Shown here: one piece after another, positions 34,753 to 43,909 of the stretch
Position numbering within the stretch: the stretch's first letter is position 1
Layout of the letters: every line of letters begins with the position of its first letter
From: Streptomyces sp. P9-A2
Lineage (GTDB): Bacteria > Actinomycetota > Actinomycetes > Streptomycetales > Streptomycetaceae
Assembly (NCBI RefSeq): GCF_036634175.1
Contig: NZ_JAZIFX010000001.1
Location: 6,138,001-6,202,000 of the forward strand
DNA: 64,000 nucleotides
Reading direction: 5' to 3'
The notes under the pieces: model-generated
The model's database searches: none
Told to the model about the DNA's origin: nothing
What the model saw: only the letters and a program-made list of their open reading frames with translations
Position numbers and translations under genes: made by a program

Positions 34753-34848
34753 TCAGCGGCGGGTGATGCTGCGCACGCTCGCCAAGGTCAGGGCCCCGAG
34801 GCCGAGCAGCGTGGCGAGGGCACCGATCAGTTCTGCGGGCGCGTGCAT
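34753..34848 (-). CDS. 31-aa single-span membrane peptide
   Basis: A very small gene preceded by a strong GGAGG ribosome site (about six bases before the ATG at 34848). The product starts MHAPAELIGALATLLGLG, continues as a hydrophobic helix and ends RSITRR*. The positive-inside tail suggests a single-span membrane peptide. It is too short for routine gene calling. Function unknown; it may modulate the neighbouring transport proteins. Confidence 0.65.
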   Translation of the reverse strand: MHAPAELIGALATLLGLGALTLASVRSITRR

Positions 34849-34902
34849 GGGAACCTCCACGGGGCGGCTGGGCCGAACGGACGGGGCACGGCCGCCCGTC
34901 CG

Positions 34903-34940
34903 GGCCGGCCGCCCCGGACGACGGACCGGGGCGGCCGGCC
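34903..34940. terminator. 15-bp perfect hairpin upstream of the APC permease
   Basis: GGCCGGCCGCCCCGG and CCGGGGCGGCCGGCC pair across an 8-base loop. It lies upstream of the small leftward gene, so it would sit in that gene's leader or insulate the permease gene. Confidence 0.7.
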
Positions 34941-35139
34941 GTGACGGACAGCGGCCCAGTCATATAGGCATGAAACCGATGCGCAGCACAGAAACCGCAG
35001 CGCCGCCACCCGGGATTTCACCCGGAGAGCAGAGGCCGTACGCCCGCACCACGGCGGTGACGCGAGTGTCGTAGGGAAGCCGTATGGATCCGGGTGGCGG
35101 AGGGGTCGCCCCCTGTCCGAAGGCCTACGATCCACTGTT

Positions 35140-37185
35140 GTGTCCAAACTGACCGACGTGCCCAAACGCATTCTCATCGGGCGCGCGTTGCGCAGCGACC
35201 GGCTGGGCGAAACGCTTCTTCCCAAGCGCGTCGCACTCCCCGTCTTCGCATCCGACCCGCTGTCCTCCGTGGCGTACGCGCCCGGTGAGGTTCTGCTCGT
35301 CCTCTCCGTCGCGGGTCTGTCGGCCTACCACTTCAGCCCCTGGATCGCGGTCGCGATCGTCGTCCTGATGGTCACCGTGGTGGCCTCCTACCGCCAGAAC
35401 GTGCATGCCTACCCCAGCGGCGGCGGCGCCTACGAGGTGGCGACCGTCAACCTCGGTGCCCGGGCGGGCCGGACGGTCGCCAGCGCCCTGCTCGTGGACT
35501 ACGTCCTCACCGTGGCCGTGTCGATCTCCGCCGGCATCGAGAACCTGGGCTCGGCGATCCCGTTCGTCGTCGAGCACAAGGTGGCCTGCGCGATCGCCGT
35601 GATCGTGCTGCTGACGCTGATGAACCTGCGGGGCGTGCGGGAGTCGGGCACCCTCTTCGCGATCCCGACCTACGTGTTCGTCGCCGGTGTGTTCACCATG
35701 ATCGCGTGGGGCACCTTCCGCTCGGTGGTGCTCGGCGACGAGATGCGGGCACCGACGGCGGACTACGAGATCAACCCCGAATACCCGGGCCTGACGGGCT
35801 TCGCCCTGGTCTTCCTCCTGCTGCGCGCCTTCTCCTCCGGCTGTGCCGCGCTCACCGGCGTCGAGGCGATCTCCAACGGCGTACCGGCCTTCCGCAAGCC
35901 CAAGTCCAAGAACGCGGCGACCACACTCGCGCTGATGGGCCTGCTCGCCGTCACCATGTTCTGCGGCATCATCGCGCTGGCCGCCGCGACCGACGTCCGC
36001 ATGGCCGAGAAACCCGCCACGGACCTGTCCCACAACGGGGTACCGCTCGGCCCGGACTACGTGCAGCACCCGGTGATCTCGCAGGTCGCCGAGGCCGTGT
36101 TCGGCGAGGGCAGCCTGCTGTTCCTCGTCCTGGCCGCCGCCACCGCGCTGGTGCTGTTCCTCGCCGCCAACACCGCATACAACGGCTTCCCCCTGCTCGG
36201 CTCGATACTCGCCCAGGACCGCTACCTCCCGCGCCAGCTGCACACCCGCGGCGACCGGCTCGCCTTCTCCAACGGCATCGTGCTGCTCGCCGGTGCCGCC
36301 ATTCTGCTGGTGTGGGCCTACGACGCCAGCACCACGCGCCTGATCCAGCTCTACATCGTCGGCGTCTTCGTGTCCTTCACCCTCAGCCAGATCGGCATGG
36401 TCCGGCACTGGAACCGCCTGCTGGCCACCGAGAAACAGCAGGCCGCACGCCGTCACATGATCCGCTCCCGGGCCATCAACGCCTTCGGCGCCTTCTTCAC
36501 CGGCCTGGTCCTGGTCGTCGTGCTCGTCTCCAAGTTCACCCACGGCGCCTGGGTCGCGCTGCTCGGCATGTGCGTCTTCTACGTGCTGATGACAATGATC
36601 CGCAGGCACTACGACCGCGTCGCCGAGGAGGTCGCCGCCCCCGAGGGGCCCAGCGCCGACATGGTGCGCCCCTCCCGCGTCCACTCGATCGTCCTGGTCT
36701 CCAGGATCCACCGCCCCACGCTGCGCGTCCTCGCCTACGCCAAGCTGATGCGCTCCGACAGCCTCGAGGCGCTCAGTGTCAACGTCGACGCCGCGGAGAC
36801 CCGGGCCCTGCACACGGAATGGGAGCGGCGCGGCATCGAGGTGCCCCTGAAGGTCCTGGACTCCCCGTACCGCGAGGTCACCCGGCCGGTCATCGAGTAC
36901 GTCAAGAACCTGCGCAAGGAGTCCCCGCGGGACGTGGTGTCCGTGTTCATCCCCGAGTACGTGGTCGGCCGCTGGTACGAGCAGCTGCTGCACAACCAGA
37001 GCGCGCTGCGGCTGAAGGCCCGGCTGCTGTTCACACCGGGCGTGATGGTGACCTCGGTGCCGTACCAGCTGCAGTCCTCCGAGGCGGCCAGGCAGCGCGC
37101 CCGCAAGCGGCAGAACTGGGCGGCGCCGGGCTCGGTGCGGCGCGGTCCGGCGGAGCGGTCGAAGGACTCCTCCCCGCACACGTAG
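35140..37185 (+). CDS. APC-family permease with large C-terminal cytosolic domain
   Basis: A 681-aa amino-acid/polyamine/K+-type permease. The start has LPKRVALPVFASDPLSSVAYAP, typical of the subfamily that also contains KimA-like potassium importers. About twelve helices span residues ~35-480. The remaining ~200 residues are soluble and resemble a Usp-like domain (SIVLVSRIHRPTLRVLAYAK, DVVSVFIPEYVVGRWYEQLL). Substrate is uncertain: amino acid, or K+ given the TrkA-type neighbours. GTG start at 35140; TACGAT about ten bases before it is a possible -10. Confidence 0.88.
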   Translation: MSKLTDVPKRILIGRALRSDRLGETLLPKRVALPVFASDPLSSVAYAPGEVLLVLSVAGLSAYHFSPWIAVAIVVLMVTVVASYRQNVHAYPSGGGAYEVATVNLGARAGRTVASALLVDYVLTVAVSISAGIENLGSAIPFVVEHKVACAIAVIVLLTLMNLRGVRESGTLFAIPTYVFVAGVFTMIAWGTFRSVVLGDEMRAPTADYEINPEYPGLTGFALVFLLLRAFSSGCAALTGVEAISNGVPAFRKPKSKNAATTLALMGLLAVTMFCGIIALAAATDVRMAEKPATDLSHNGVPLGPDYVQHPVISQVAEAVFGEGSLLFLVLAAATALVLFLAANTAYNGFPLLGSILAQDRYLPRQLHTRGDRLAFSNGIVLLAGAAILLVWAYDASTTRLIQLYIVGVFVSFTLSQIGMVRHWNRLLATEKQQAARRHMIRSRAINAFGAFFTGLVLVVVLVSKFTHGAWVALLGMCVFYVLMTMIRRHYDRVAEEVAAPEGPSADMVRPSRVHSIVLVSRIHRPTLRVLAYAKLMRSDSLEALSVNVDAAETRALHTEWERRGIEVPLKVLDSPYREVTRPVIEYVKNLRKESPRDVVSVFIPEYVVGRWYEQLLHNQSALRLKARLLFTPGVMVTSVPYQLQSSEAARQRARKRQNWAAPGSVRRGPAERSKDSSPHT

Positions 37186-37251
37186 ACTGGACGGCTGTTG
37201 TCGCGGGCCATCGCCCGCACCTTCGCCCCCAAGTTGTGGAGTCACCCCGCC

Positions 37252-38580
37252 ATGCAGGCAGAACCGAGGAAATCACTGGTGGGGGAGGAGTACGAGGTCG
37301 AGATCGGCCCCGTCGCCCACGGCGGCCACTGCATCGCCCGTACGTCCGAGGGCCAGGTGCTGTTCGTCCGGCACGCGCTGCCCGGCGAGCGGGTCGTCGC
37401 GCGGGTGACCGAGGGCGAGGAGGGCGCCCGCTTCCTGCGCGCGGACGCGGTGACGGTGCTGGACGCCTCCAAGGACCGGATCGACGCCCCCTGCCCGTAC
37501 GCCGGGCCCGGCCGCTGCGGCGGCTGCGACTGGCAGCACGCCAAGCCGGGAGCGCAGCGCCGGCTCAAGGGCGAGGTCGTCGCCGAGCAGCTCCAGCGGC
37601 TCGCCGGGCTCACGCCCGAGGAGGCCGGCTGGGACGGCACCGTCGTGCCCGCCGAGGGCGACAAGCTCCCCGCCGGCCAGGTCCCGGCGTGGCGCACGCG
37701 CGTGCAGTACGCGGTGACCGCCGACGGCCGCGCGGGCCTGCGCCGGCACCGCTCGCACGAGGTCGAGCCGATCGACCACTGCATGATCGCCGCGGAGGGC
37801 GTCAGCGAACTCGGCATCGAGAAGCGGGACTGGACCGGCATGGACTCCGTCGAGGCGATCGCCGCGACCGGCTCCCAGGACCGCCAGGTCGTCCTGACCC
37901 CGAAGCCGGGCGCGCGCCTCCCGCTGGTCGAACTCGACCGCCCGGTCTCCGTCCTGCGCATCGACGAACGCACCGGCCAGGTCCACCGCGTCCACGGCCG
38001 CCCCTTCGTCCGCGAACGCGCCGACGGCCGCACCCACCGGGTCGCCAACGGCGGCTTCTGGCAGGTCCACCCGCAGTCGGCGGACACCCTGGTCACCGCG
38101 GTCATGCAGGGCCTGCTGCCCCGCAAGGGCGACATGGCCCTCGACCTGTACTGCGGCGCCGGCCTGTTCGCGGGCGCCCTCGCCGACCGGGTCGGCGACA
38201 CGGGAGCCGTCCTCGGCATCGAGTCCGGCAAGCGCGCCGTCGAGGACGCCCGGCACAACCTCGCCGACTTCCCCCGCGTCCGCATCGAACAGGGCAAGGT
38301 CGACTCCGTCCTGCCCCGCACGGGCATCACCGAGGTCGACATCGTCGTCCTGGACCCGCCTCGCGCGGGCGCCGGCCGCAAGACGGTCGAGCACCTGTCG
38401 TCGCTGGGCGCGCGGAAGATCGCCTACGTGGCCTGCGACCCGGCCGCGCTGGCCCGCGACCTGGCGTACTTCCGGGACGGGGGGTACCGGGTGCGAACCC
38501 TGCGGGCGTTCGACCTGTTCCCGATGACGCACCATGTGGAGTGCGTGGCGATCCTTGAGCCGGTCAAGAAGGACGCCTGA
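37252..38580 (+). CDS. TrmA/RlmD-family uridine-5 RNA methyltransferase
   Basis: A 442-aa SAM-dependent enzyme that methylates C5 of uridine in rRNA or tRNA. An N-terminal TRAM domain (VEIGPVAHGGHCIAR) is followed by Fe-S-type cysteines CPYAGPGRCGGCDWQH (~81-93), the SAM motif ALDLYCGAGLFAGAL, DIVVLDPPRAGAGRK and the nucleophile in YVACDPAALARDL (Cys near 395). The ATG at 37252 is preferred because it begins the family's N-terminus; an earlier TTG is in frame. It follows the permease by 66 bases. Confidence 0.92.
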   Translation: MQAEPRKSLVGEEYEVEIGPVAHGGHCIARTSEGQVLFVRHALPGERVVARVTEGEEGARFLRADAVTVLDASKDRIDAPCPYAGPGRCGGCDWQHAKPGAQRRLKGEVVAEQLQRLAGLTPEEAGWDGTVVPAEGDKLPAGQVPAWRTRVQYAVTADGRAGLRRHRSHEVEPIDHCMIAAEGVSELGIEKRDWTGMDSVEAIAATGSQDRQVVLTPKPGARLPLVELDRPVSVLRIDERTGQVHRVHGRPFVRERADGRTHRVANGGFWQVHPQSADTLVTAVMQGLLPRKGDMALDLYCGAGLFAGALADRVGDTGAVLGIESGKRAVEDARHNLADFPRVRIEQGKVDSVLPRTGITEVDIVVLDPPRAGAGRKTVEHLSSLGARKIAYVACDPAALARDLAYFRDGGYRVRTLRAFDLFPMTHHVECVAILEPVKKDA

Positions 38581-38635
38581 CCTGCGGTTTTGTCAGTGTG
38601 CATTATGTGCGGTGTGGGCGTTACGGGCGATATCT

Positions 38636-38673
38636 TGACGCTGAAATGACGCTCGTGACGCTCATTTGACGCT
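38636..38673 (+). repeat. Four TGACGCT heptamers
   Basis: TGACGCT occurs at 38636, 38647, 38656 and 38667, spaced 11, 9 and 11 bases. The array lies in the AT-richer gap (38581-38813) before the DUF4238 gene and may bind a regulator or mark an element border. Confidence 0.65.
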
Positions 38674-38813
38674 CGTTCTGATGGGGTGTCAAGTGTGTTG
38701 TTGGGCTGGTCAGGGCATCTGAAGGGGCTGGGGTGGCAGAGGTCTTGTCTGCAGGAACGCTGACTCCATGAAAAGGCCATGACGATGTGAGGGGGTGCCC
38801 GTAAAGTCATGAC

Positions 38814-39791
38814 ATGGGCAAGTTCTTCAAAAGGCCGAAGCTGAAGCGCCGCCACCACACCGTGCCGCGTCTGCTTCTGCGACGCTTCGCCGATGGCGAG
38901 CAGATCATCCGCGTGCCTCTTGACGGGGGCGAGCGCCGTTCGGTCGGGATCGCCGACGTCACCGTCCGCCGCGACTTTTATTCGATGCTGGATCAGGAAG
39001 GCCAGCTCGACGACACTGTGGAGGATCTGCTCGCCGAGCTTGAGGACAAGGCGGCGAAGGTCATCCGCAAGGTCATCAACGGGGCGTGGCCCCTGCCGAT
39101 CGACGAGCGGGCGGTCCTCGCCGAGTGGATCGCGGCACAACACGCGCGGATCCCTGCTGCCCGTGCGAGAAACAACGAGATCGCCGATCATCTTGGCAAG
39201 GTCCTGATTGCCATGGGTGGCAAGCCCGAGATCCGCAAGCGCCTCGAAGGGAACGCCGCAGAGCCCGTCCCGGACGAGAAGGTCGAGGCGCTCTGAGAAG
39301 AGCTAACGGACTTCGAGGGCTACTACGCCGAGATGTCAGTCAACGACCACATGGCGGCGATGGGCGAGTCCATGAAGACGGCGTACGAGGTGTTCATGGC
39401 GCGCTCCTGGGGTCTGATCAAGTTCGAGCGCCGCACGCTGCTCATCCCAGATCATCCGGTGACGCTGGTGCGCGAGGAGAACATGCCGAGGTTTTTGGGC
39501 GTCGGCATCGGCAACGCAGCTGCGATCCTGATGCCCATCGATCGCCGGGCGGCCATCATCATGGCGTCGCCGGGACACGATGACTTCGATGTGCGAACCC
39601 ATACCAAGCTGGCCAAGGAGCTGAACCAGTGCTTCGCATGCAACGCGCGCAGGGAACTGTTCCACCACCCCGACGACACCCCTTTGCAGGGAGTTGAACT
39701 GCCGCCAGCGCGGGACCGCGAGATGCAGGTCAGTCAGCCGCCACAGCGGTACCTGATGCCCGACGGGCCCTCCGACGCCTTCGGGGCTTGA
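38814..39791 (+). pseudogene. DUF4238 gene split by one in-frame UGA and capped by an IS end
   Basis: The first part (38814-39296) gives MGKFFKRPKLKRRHHTVPRL, the HH-VP-x-LRRF start of DUF4238 proteins. It ends at a TGA at 39294-39296, but the same frame continues without shift (EELTDFEGYYAEMSVNDHMA) to 39791, and the continuation carries the second half of the family (FERRTLLIPDHPVTL). So one stop codon separates two coding halves. The last codons, ending in the TGA at 39789-39791, come from the terminal repeat of the next IS, so the natural C-terminus may also be lost. DUF4238 is common in accessory regions; function unknown. Readthrough is possible but a nonsense mutation is simpler. Confidence 0.75.
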
Positions 39792-39814
39792 CCCTGGATC
39801 GTGGACACCGTTTG

Positions 39815-40170
39815 CTATGCGGCAGTGGCCAGCGTAATCGATCGTTGTTCGTAGGCGATCGGGCTGATCTGGCCGAGTGCGGAGTGTCTCCTTCTCGTGT
39901 TGTAGCGAGTGACCCACCGGAACACCGCAAGGCGGGCCTCACGCGCTCCTGACCAGCGTTTCCTTCTCTGCAGGGTCTCCCGTTTCAGGCTTGCGTTGAA
40001 GGATTCGGCGGCGGCGTTGTCCGCCGACGTTCCGACGGCTCCGCGTGATCTGGTGACGCCGAGTTCACGGCACACGTTCGCGAACTCCTTCGATGCGTAC
40101 TGGGCGCCGTTGTCGCTGTGGAATATCGCCCCGTCAAGGGTTCCGCCGCGGGTACGGGCTGCGGATCTGA
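39815..40170 (-). pseudogene. 3' part of IS3 orfB (rve integrase domain)
   Basis: The C-terminal part of the DDE integrase. It begins SAARTRGGTLDGAIFHSDNG (second catalytic Asp) and runs through SADNAAAESFNASLKRETL (catalytic Glu) to the TAG at 39815. It was separated from its 5' part by the IS5-like insertion. A near-identical second copy lies at 59646-59936. Confidence 0.9.
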
Positions 40171-40248
40171 GAGTGCGGGATGTGAGCTGATGTCCGTTTC
40201 GGGGTTGGGTCTGGGTGAGGAGCCCTGGTCGGCGGGGCGAGTGGACGG

Positions 40249-40671
40249 TCAGGGACGGGGCTGAGCGAACAGGCCGGGCTCGGGTTCGGTGAGAATGCCC
40301 CGTGTGACCAGGCGTTTCAGCTTGGACCGGATGCCTTCGGTGTTCTTCGGGACGATGGGCAGGTCGAGGGCCTGGCAGAGGTCGCGGGCTCGCAGCGGCT
40401 TTCCGGTGTCGGCGAAGGCGGTGAGGATCTGCTGGTAGGCCGGGTGGTCCGGGACGTCGGGTCGGGCCGGTTCGTCGGCGGGGGCCGGTGCGGGGATGTC
40501 GAGGAGGGTCTTGCGGGTGATGCGCAAGTTCTCGCTCTCCGCGTCGAGTTCGCCCAGCCGGGCGGTGAGGTCCTCAATGCGGGAGCGAATCTCTCCAGCC
40601 TGCTCGCCGAGTTCGGCCTCACGGGCCTCGACGTACTCCAGGACGGCCCTGACCTGCGGGTTGTCGCTCAC
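40249..40671 (-). CDS. Passenger ORF of the IS5-like element (coiled coil + winged helix-like)
   Basis: A 140-aa protein whose GTG overlaps the transposase stop by four bases. The N-terminal half is a coiled coil (YVEAREAELGEQAGEIRSRI); the C-terminal half resembles a winged helix (PLRARDLCQALDLPIVPKNT, then KLKRLVTRGIL). Such accessory ORFs could regulate transposition or target choice. No family name can be given. Confidence 0.8.
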   Translation of the reverse strand: MSDNPQVRAVLEYVEAREAELGEQAGEIRSRIEDLTARLGELDAESENLRITRKTLLDIPAPAPADEPARPDVPDHPAYQQILTAFADTGKPLRARDLCQALDLPIVPKNTEGIRSKLKRLVTRGILTEPEPGLFAQPRP

Positions 40672-41498
40672 GCTGTCCTCCGGGAGGCGAGGGTGGATCC
40701 GGTGAGGCGGCGGGCCATGACGGAGGTCATCGCCCAGAACACCCGGGAGCGGGAGCTGGCGGGCCGGTGCTCGTAGTCGCGCACGAGACGGCGGTAGAAC
40801 ATCAAGATCCCGTTGGTCTGCTCGATGATCCACCGCTTGGCCTGCGGGACGAAGCCGGTGTCGGCCGGGTTGCGCTCGACTATCTCCACGTCGATGCCGT
40901 ACCGCTTGCCGTGATCGACCACGGTCTTCTTGAACCCCTGGTCGACCAGGGCTTTTTCGACCCTGTCGGTCTGTGCGGCCACGCCGTCCAGCAAGGCGGT
41001 GCCCGCGGCGTTGTCGTGCGCGGACGCCGGCAGCACGACGGCCTCGACGACCAGGCCCAAAGTGTCCACGGCCAGGCATCTCTTCCTGCCCGGCACCCGT
41101 TTCGCGGCATCCCTGCCGGTCGTGGTGGCCGGCACCCCGACGGAGACGTGGATGCTCTGGGTGTCCATGACGATCAGGCTCGGGTCGGCTAATCGCTTCT
41201 TCTTCTCCCGCAGATGCCACCGCAGCAGGTCGTGCACGGTCTGGTCGGTGCCGTCGTCGCGCCAGAGGTAGAAGTAGTACTTCACCGCGCCGGGCGGAGG
41301 CATGTCGTGGGGCAGGAACTCCCACTGGCAGCCGGTGCGGTTCTGGTACAGGATCGCGTTCACGATCTCCCGCATCGCGTATTTGCCCTGGTGACCGCTG
41401 ACCGAGGGGTGCTGGGCCTTCCATGCCGTGATCACCGGCTCGGCCAACGCCCACTGCTCGTCGGTGAGATCACTCGGATACGGCTTGCGCATGTCCAT
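40668..41498 (-). CDS. IS5-family transposase (intact)
   Basis: A 276-aa DDE transposase. MRKPYPSDLTDEQWALAEP is the usual DUF4096 start. DDE landmarks are VMDTQSIHVS, the AVDTLGLVVEAVV region and the Glu region EIVERNPADTGFVPQAKRW followed by RRLVRDYEHRP. No frameshift is seen, so the element may be active. The ATG at 41498 is chosen; a TTG four codons earlier is in frame. Confidence 0.92.
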   Translation of the reverse strand: MDMRKPYPSDLTDEQWALAEPVITAWKAQHPSVSGHQGKYAMREIVNAILYQNRTGCQWEFLPHDMPPPGAVKYYFYLWRDDGTDQTVHDLLRWHLREKKKRLADPSLIVMDTQSIHVSVGVPATTTGRDAAKRVPGRKRCLAVDTLGLVVEAVVLPASAHDNAAGTALLDGVAAQTDRVEKALVDQGFKKTVVDHGKRYGIDVEIVERNPADTGFVPQAKRWIIEQTNGILMFYRRLVRDYEHRPASSRSRVFWAMTSVMARRLTGSTLASRRTA

Positions 41499-41602
41499 GC
41501 CGCAACCCAAGCGAACCTCGAACGTCCGACCGGCAGCGATGCCCCAACGTCACACCATCGAGCGATGACAAGCCGGACGGAAGGTCACATCCCGCACTCT
41601 GA

Positions 41603-42136
41603 GGGCGTCGGTGATCAGCCCGGTGCGCATGTGGTCGGCGATCGACCAGCCCGCCAGCCGTTTCGAGCACAGGTCCAACACCGTTGCCAGGTAGAGGAAT
41701 TGGCCGTCGCCGATGGGCAGGTAGGTGATGTCTCCGACGTACTTGGTGTTCGGCTCACTCGCGGTGAAGTCACGCCGCAGCAGATCGGGCACCGGCGTCG
41801 CGGACGGCTCGGGGACGGTGGTTCGGACCTTCTTGCGCAGGTGCACGCCCTGCAGGCCGATCCGGGCCATCACACGCGCGACCCGTTTGTGGTTCACCTC
41901 GATCCCGGCGTCCCACAACTCGGCCGTGATCCGCGGGACGCCGTAGGTACCGTCGGACTCCTTGTGGATCTCCCGTATCCGCCGGGCCGGGCGGGCATCG
42001 GACCGCGCCCGCTCGATGCGGGCCGGGGCGCCCTTCAGCCACCGGTAGAACCCGGACCGGGAGACCTCCAGGACCCGGCACAGCCGCTTGACGCCGAAGG
42101 CGCCGCGATGATCATCAACGAACTGGAAACGGCTCA
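41603..42136 (-). pseudogene. 5' part of IS3 orfB
   Basis: The N-terminal part of the integrase (FQFVDDHRGAFGVKRLCRVL, ESDGTYGVPRITAELW, first catalytic Asp in YVGDITYLPIGDGQFLYLA). It stops at ITDALR where the IS5-like element enters. Its natural start GTGAGCCG overlaps the orfA stop, precisely where the ISAzo13-like element sits. Confidence 0.9.
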
Positions 42137-43909
42137 GGAGCCGTAATTTAACTACTGCCGGAGTTGATCTCGTTGTCGTGGTGCTCGATCACGCGCTTCA
42201 AGGCTTCGAGCGTGCGGGGAGGGCGGGTCCGGCGGAAGACGAGGACTCTGGCGAGTTCGGGCCCGGCGAAGGCCAGCATCGGCTTGGACCTCCCGGCGTG
42301 GTAACTCAGCACGTTGCGCTTGCGGCCCATCAGCTCGGCCGCGAGGGTCAGGGTGACGGTGTTGCGGCTGCGGAGCACGGCGACCAGGACGCGGTGGCGG
42401 TGATCGAGGGTGCCGAAGCCGGGGTTGCGGCCGCGGCCGTCCCTGCCTGCGCTCTGGCGTTCGACTTCGGTCAGGACCTGTTGGCATGGTTCGAGCTGGA
42501 GCACGAGCTGTTCGAACTGTTCTCGGGGCATGCCCGTGAGTGCGGGGTGGGTGAGGAGGAAGGTGGCCTCGGTCGGGACCGGAGGTCCCGACTCGTCGCG
42601 TGGATCTTCCGGAAGCTGCTGGTCGGGGTCCTGCGGGGCGATGGTGTAGTTCCACTCGCCGTGGAACTCGTCCCGTTTGACCCGCCGCTCGGCGCTCTTG
42701 CGTTCAGCTCGGGTGAGCACGCGGCCGGTGGGGTAAGCATTCTCGTCCAGTGCGGCATGAACGGTCAGTCCGGTGCTGGTGCGGGTGGCTGAGATGGTCT
42801 CCAGCAGCACTTCGTAGCTGGTCAGAGGCTGCCCGCGCAGGCTGTGGGTGATCCGGGAGAACAGCCGGTGTTCCACTTTGTTCCATTTTGAAGTACCTGG
42901 CGGGAAGTGCATGACGGTGATGCTCAGTCCGCACTCGTCTGCGAAGTCGGCCAGGCCCATCTTGAACAGGCGGGAGTCGGCCGAGTTGGCCCCTCCGGAA
43001 TCGGCGGTGACCAGCAAGCGGTCCACGCTGGGGTAGTCGAGGCGCCCTTGGATCTTCCACCAGCGGCGCAGGGACTCCACCGCGAAGGCGGCGGTGTTTC
43101 GGTCGGTGCCCACGTTTACCCAGCCGCTGTCGCGCCCCAGGTCGTAGATGCCGTACGGAATGGCGACCGGGGTGTCGGGGCCGACGAAGTCGTGGTCCGG
43201 GGCGGTGATCGGCTGGCCTTTGGGGCGGTAGGTGCGGCCGGGCCGGGCGAAGTCGCCGATCGGTTCCTTCTGTTTCGTGTCCACGCTCACCACCGGCAGG
43301 CCCCCCGCCAGGAAGCGTTCGGCGGCGGTGTTGATGTGACGGAACTGGGCGTCTCGGTCGGGCACCTGACTGCCGGCTTGAGTCTTGGCCATGCCCTGCA
43401 GGCTGAAGCCCATCGCACGCAGTAGGCTGCCGACCACTGGGGCGCTGACCGGATGACCGGCATCGGTCAACTCCCGGGACAAGTCCCGCAGCGAGGCAGT
43501 GGTCCAGCGCAGCGGGGACACCGGATCACCCACCTCACGCGGCTCGATCAACAACTCGAGAGCCGCCACCAGACCGGGATCGCGCTCGGCGGCAGACTTG
43601 CGCCCGCCGCCGGGTCTGCGCACCCGCCCCAACGCCTGTGTTCCGCCCGCGAGTTCCTCACGCCCTCGTGCGACGGTCGACTCCGAGACCTCCGCCAGCC
43701 TGGCCACGGCCGCGATCCCTCCATGCCCCAGCGCCTCGGCCTCGGAAGCCAGATACAGACGGCGCTGCCGCTCGTCCAGATGCGGCAGCACCGCCGCGAA
43801 CTTCGTATCCAGTACCGCCAGGACTTCATCCGGAATCGCCACAACAGCTCAACTACCACACAGAACCGAGATATTGACCCGAATCCGGCAGTAGTTAAAT
43901 TACGGCTCC
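42137..43909 (-). mobile_element. ISAzo13-like element at the orfA/orfB junction
   Basis: Perfect 25-bp terminal repeats (left starts GGAGCCGTAATTTAACTACT, right is its complement, 43885-43909) and a TCA target duplication (42134-42136, 43910-43912) define an exact 1773-bp insertion. Confidence 0.92.
42148..43842 (-). CDS. ISAzo13-family transposase
   Basis: A 564-aa transposase. An N-terminal HTH part (GIAAVARLAEVSESTVARGR) precedes the RNase-H-type core: PVVSVDTKQKEPIGDF (first Asp), LLVTADSGGANSADSRLFKM (second Asp) and TSKWNKVEHRLFSRITHSLR (Glu). These fit the ISAzo13 pattern. The frame is complete and fills the element; possibly active. Confidence 0.93.
   Translation of the reverse strand: MAIPDEVLAVLDTKFAAVLPHLDERQRRLYLASEAEALGHGGIAAVARLAEVSESTVARGREELAGGTQALGRVRRPGGGRKSAAERDPGLVAALELLIEPREVGDPVSPLRWTTASLRDLSRELTDAGHPVSAPVVGSLLRAMGFSLQGMAKTQAGSQVPDRDAQFRHINTAAERFLAGGLPVVSVDTKQKEPIGDFARPGRTYRPKGQPITAPDHDFVGPDTPVAIPYGIYDLGRDSGWVNVGTDRNTAAFAVESLRRWWKIQGRLDYPSVDRLLVTADSGGANSADSRLFKMGLADFADECGLSITVMHFPPGTSKWNKVEHRLFSRITHSLRGQPLTSYEVLLETISATRTSTGLTVHAALDENAYPTGRVLTRAERKSAERRVKRDEFHGEWNYTIAPQDPDQQLPEDPRDESGPPVPTEATFLLTHPALTGMPREQFEQLVLQLEPCQQVLTEVERQSAGRDGRGRNPGFGTLDHRHRVLVAVLRSRNTVTLTLAAELMGRKRNVLSYHAGRSKPMLAFAGPELARVLVFRRTRPPRTLEALKRVIEHHDNEINSGSS

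Larger units (their letters stand above)
40171..41599 (-). mobile_element. IS5-like insertion inside IS3 orfB
   Basis: Terminal inverted repeats GAGTGCGGGATGTGA (40171) and TCACATCCCGCACTC (to 41599) are perfect. A TGA target duplication lies on both sides (40168-40170 and 41600-41602). Excision in silico restores the orfB codons exactly as in the uninterrupted copy near 58128. It carries a transposase and a passenger ORF. Confidence 0.92.

Noticed and set aside
35125..37245. 706-aa frame antisense to the APC permease
   Set aside because: Composition is dominated by Gly/His/Val/Asp repeats typical of antisense reading of membrane-protein genes.
40249..41454. A single 401-aa leftward protein
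   Set aside because: Its first two thirds are a shadow of the IS5-type transposase; only the last 140 codons, from GTG 40671, have coding character.
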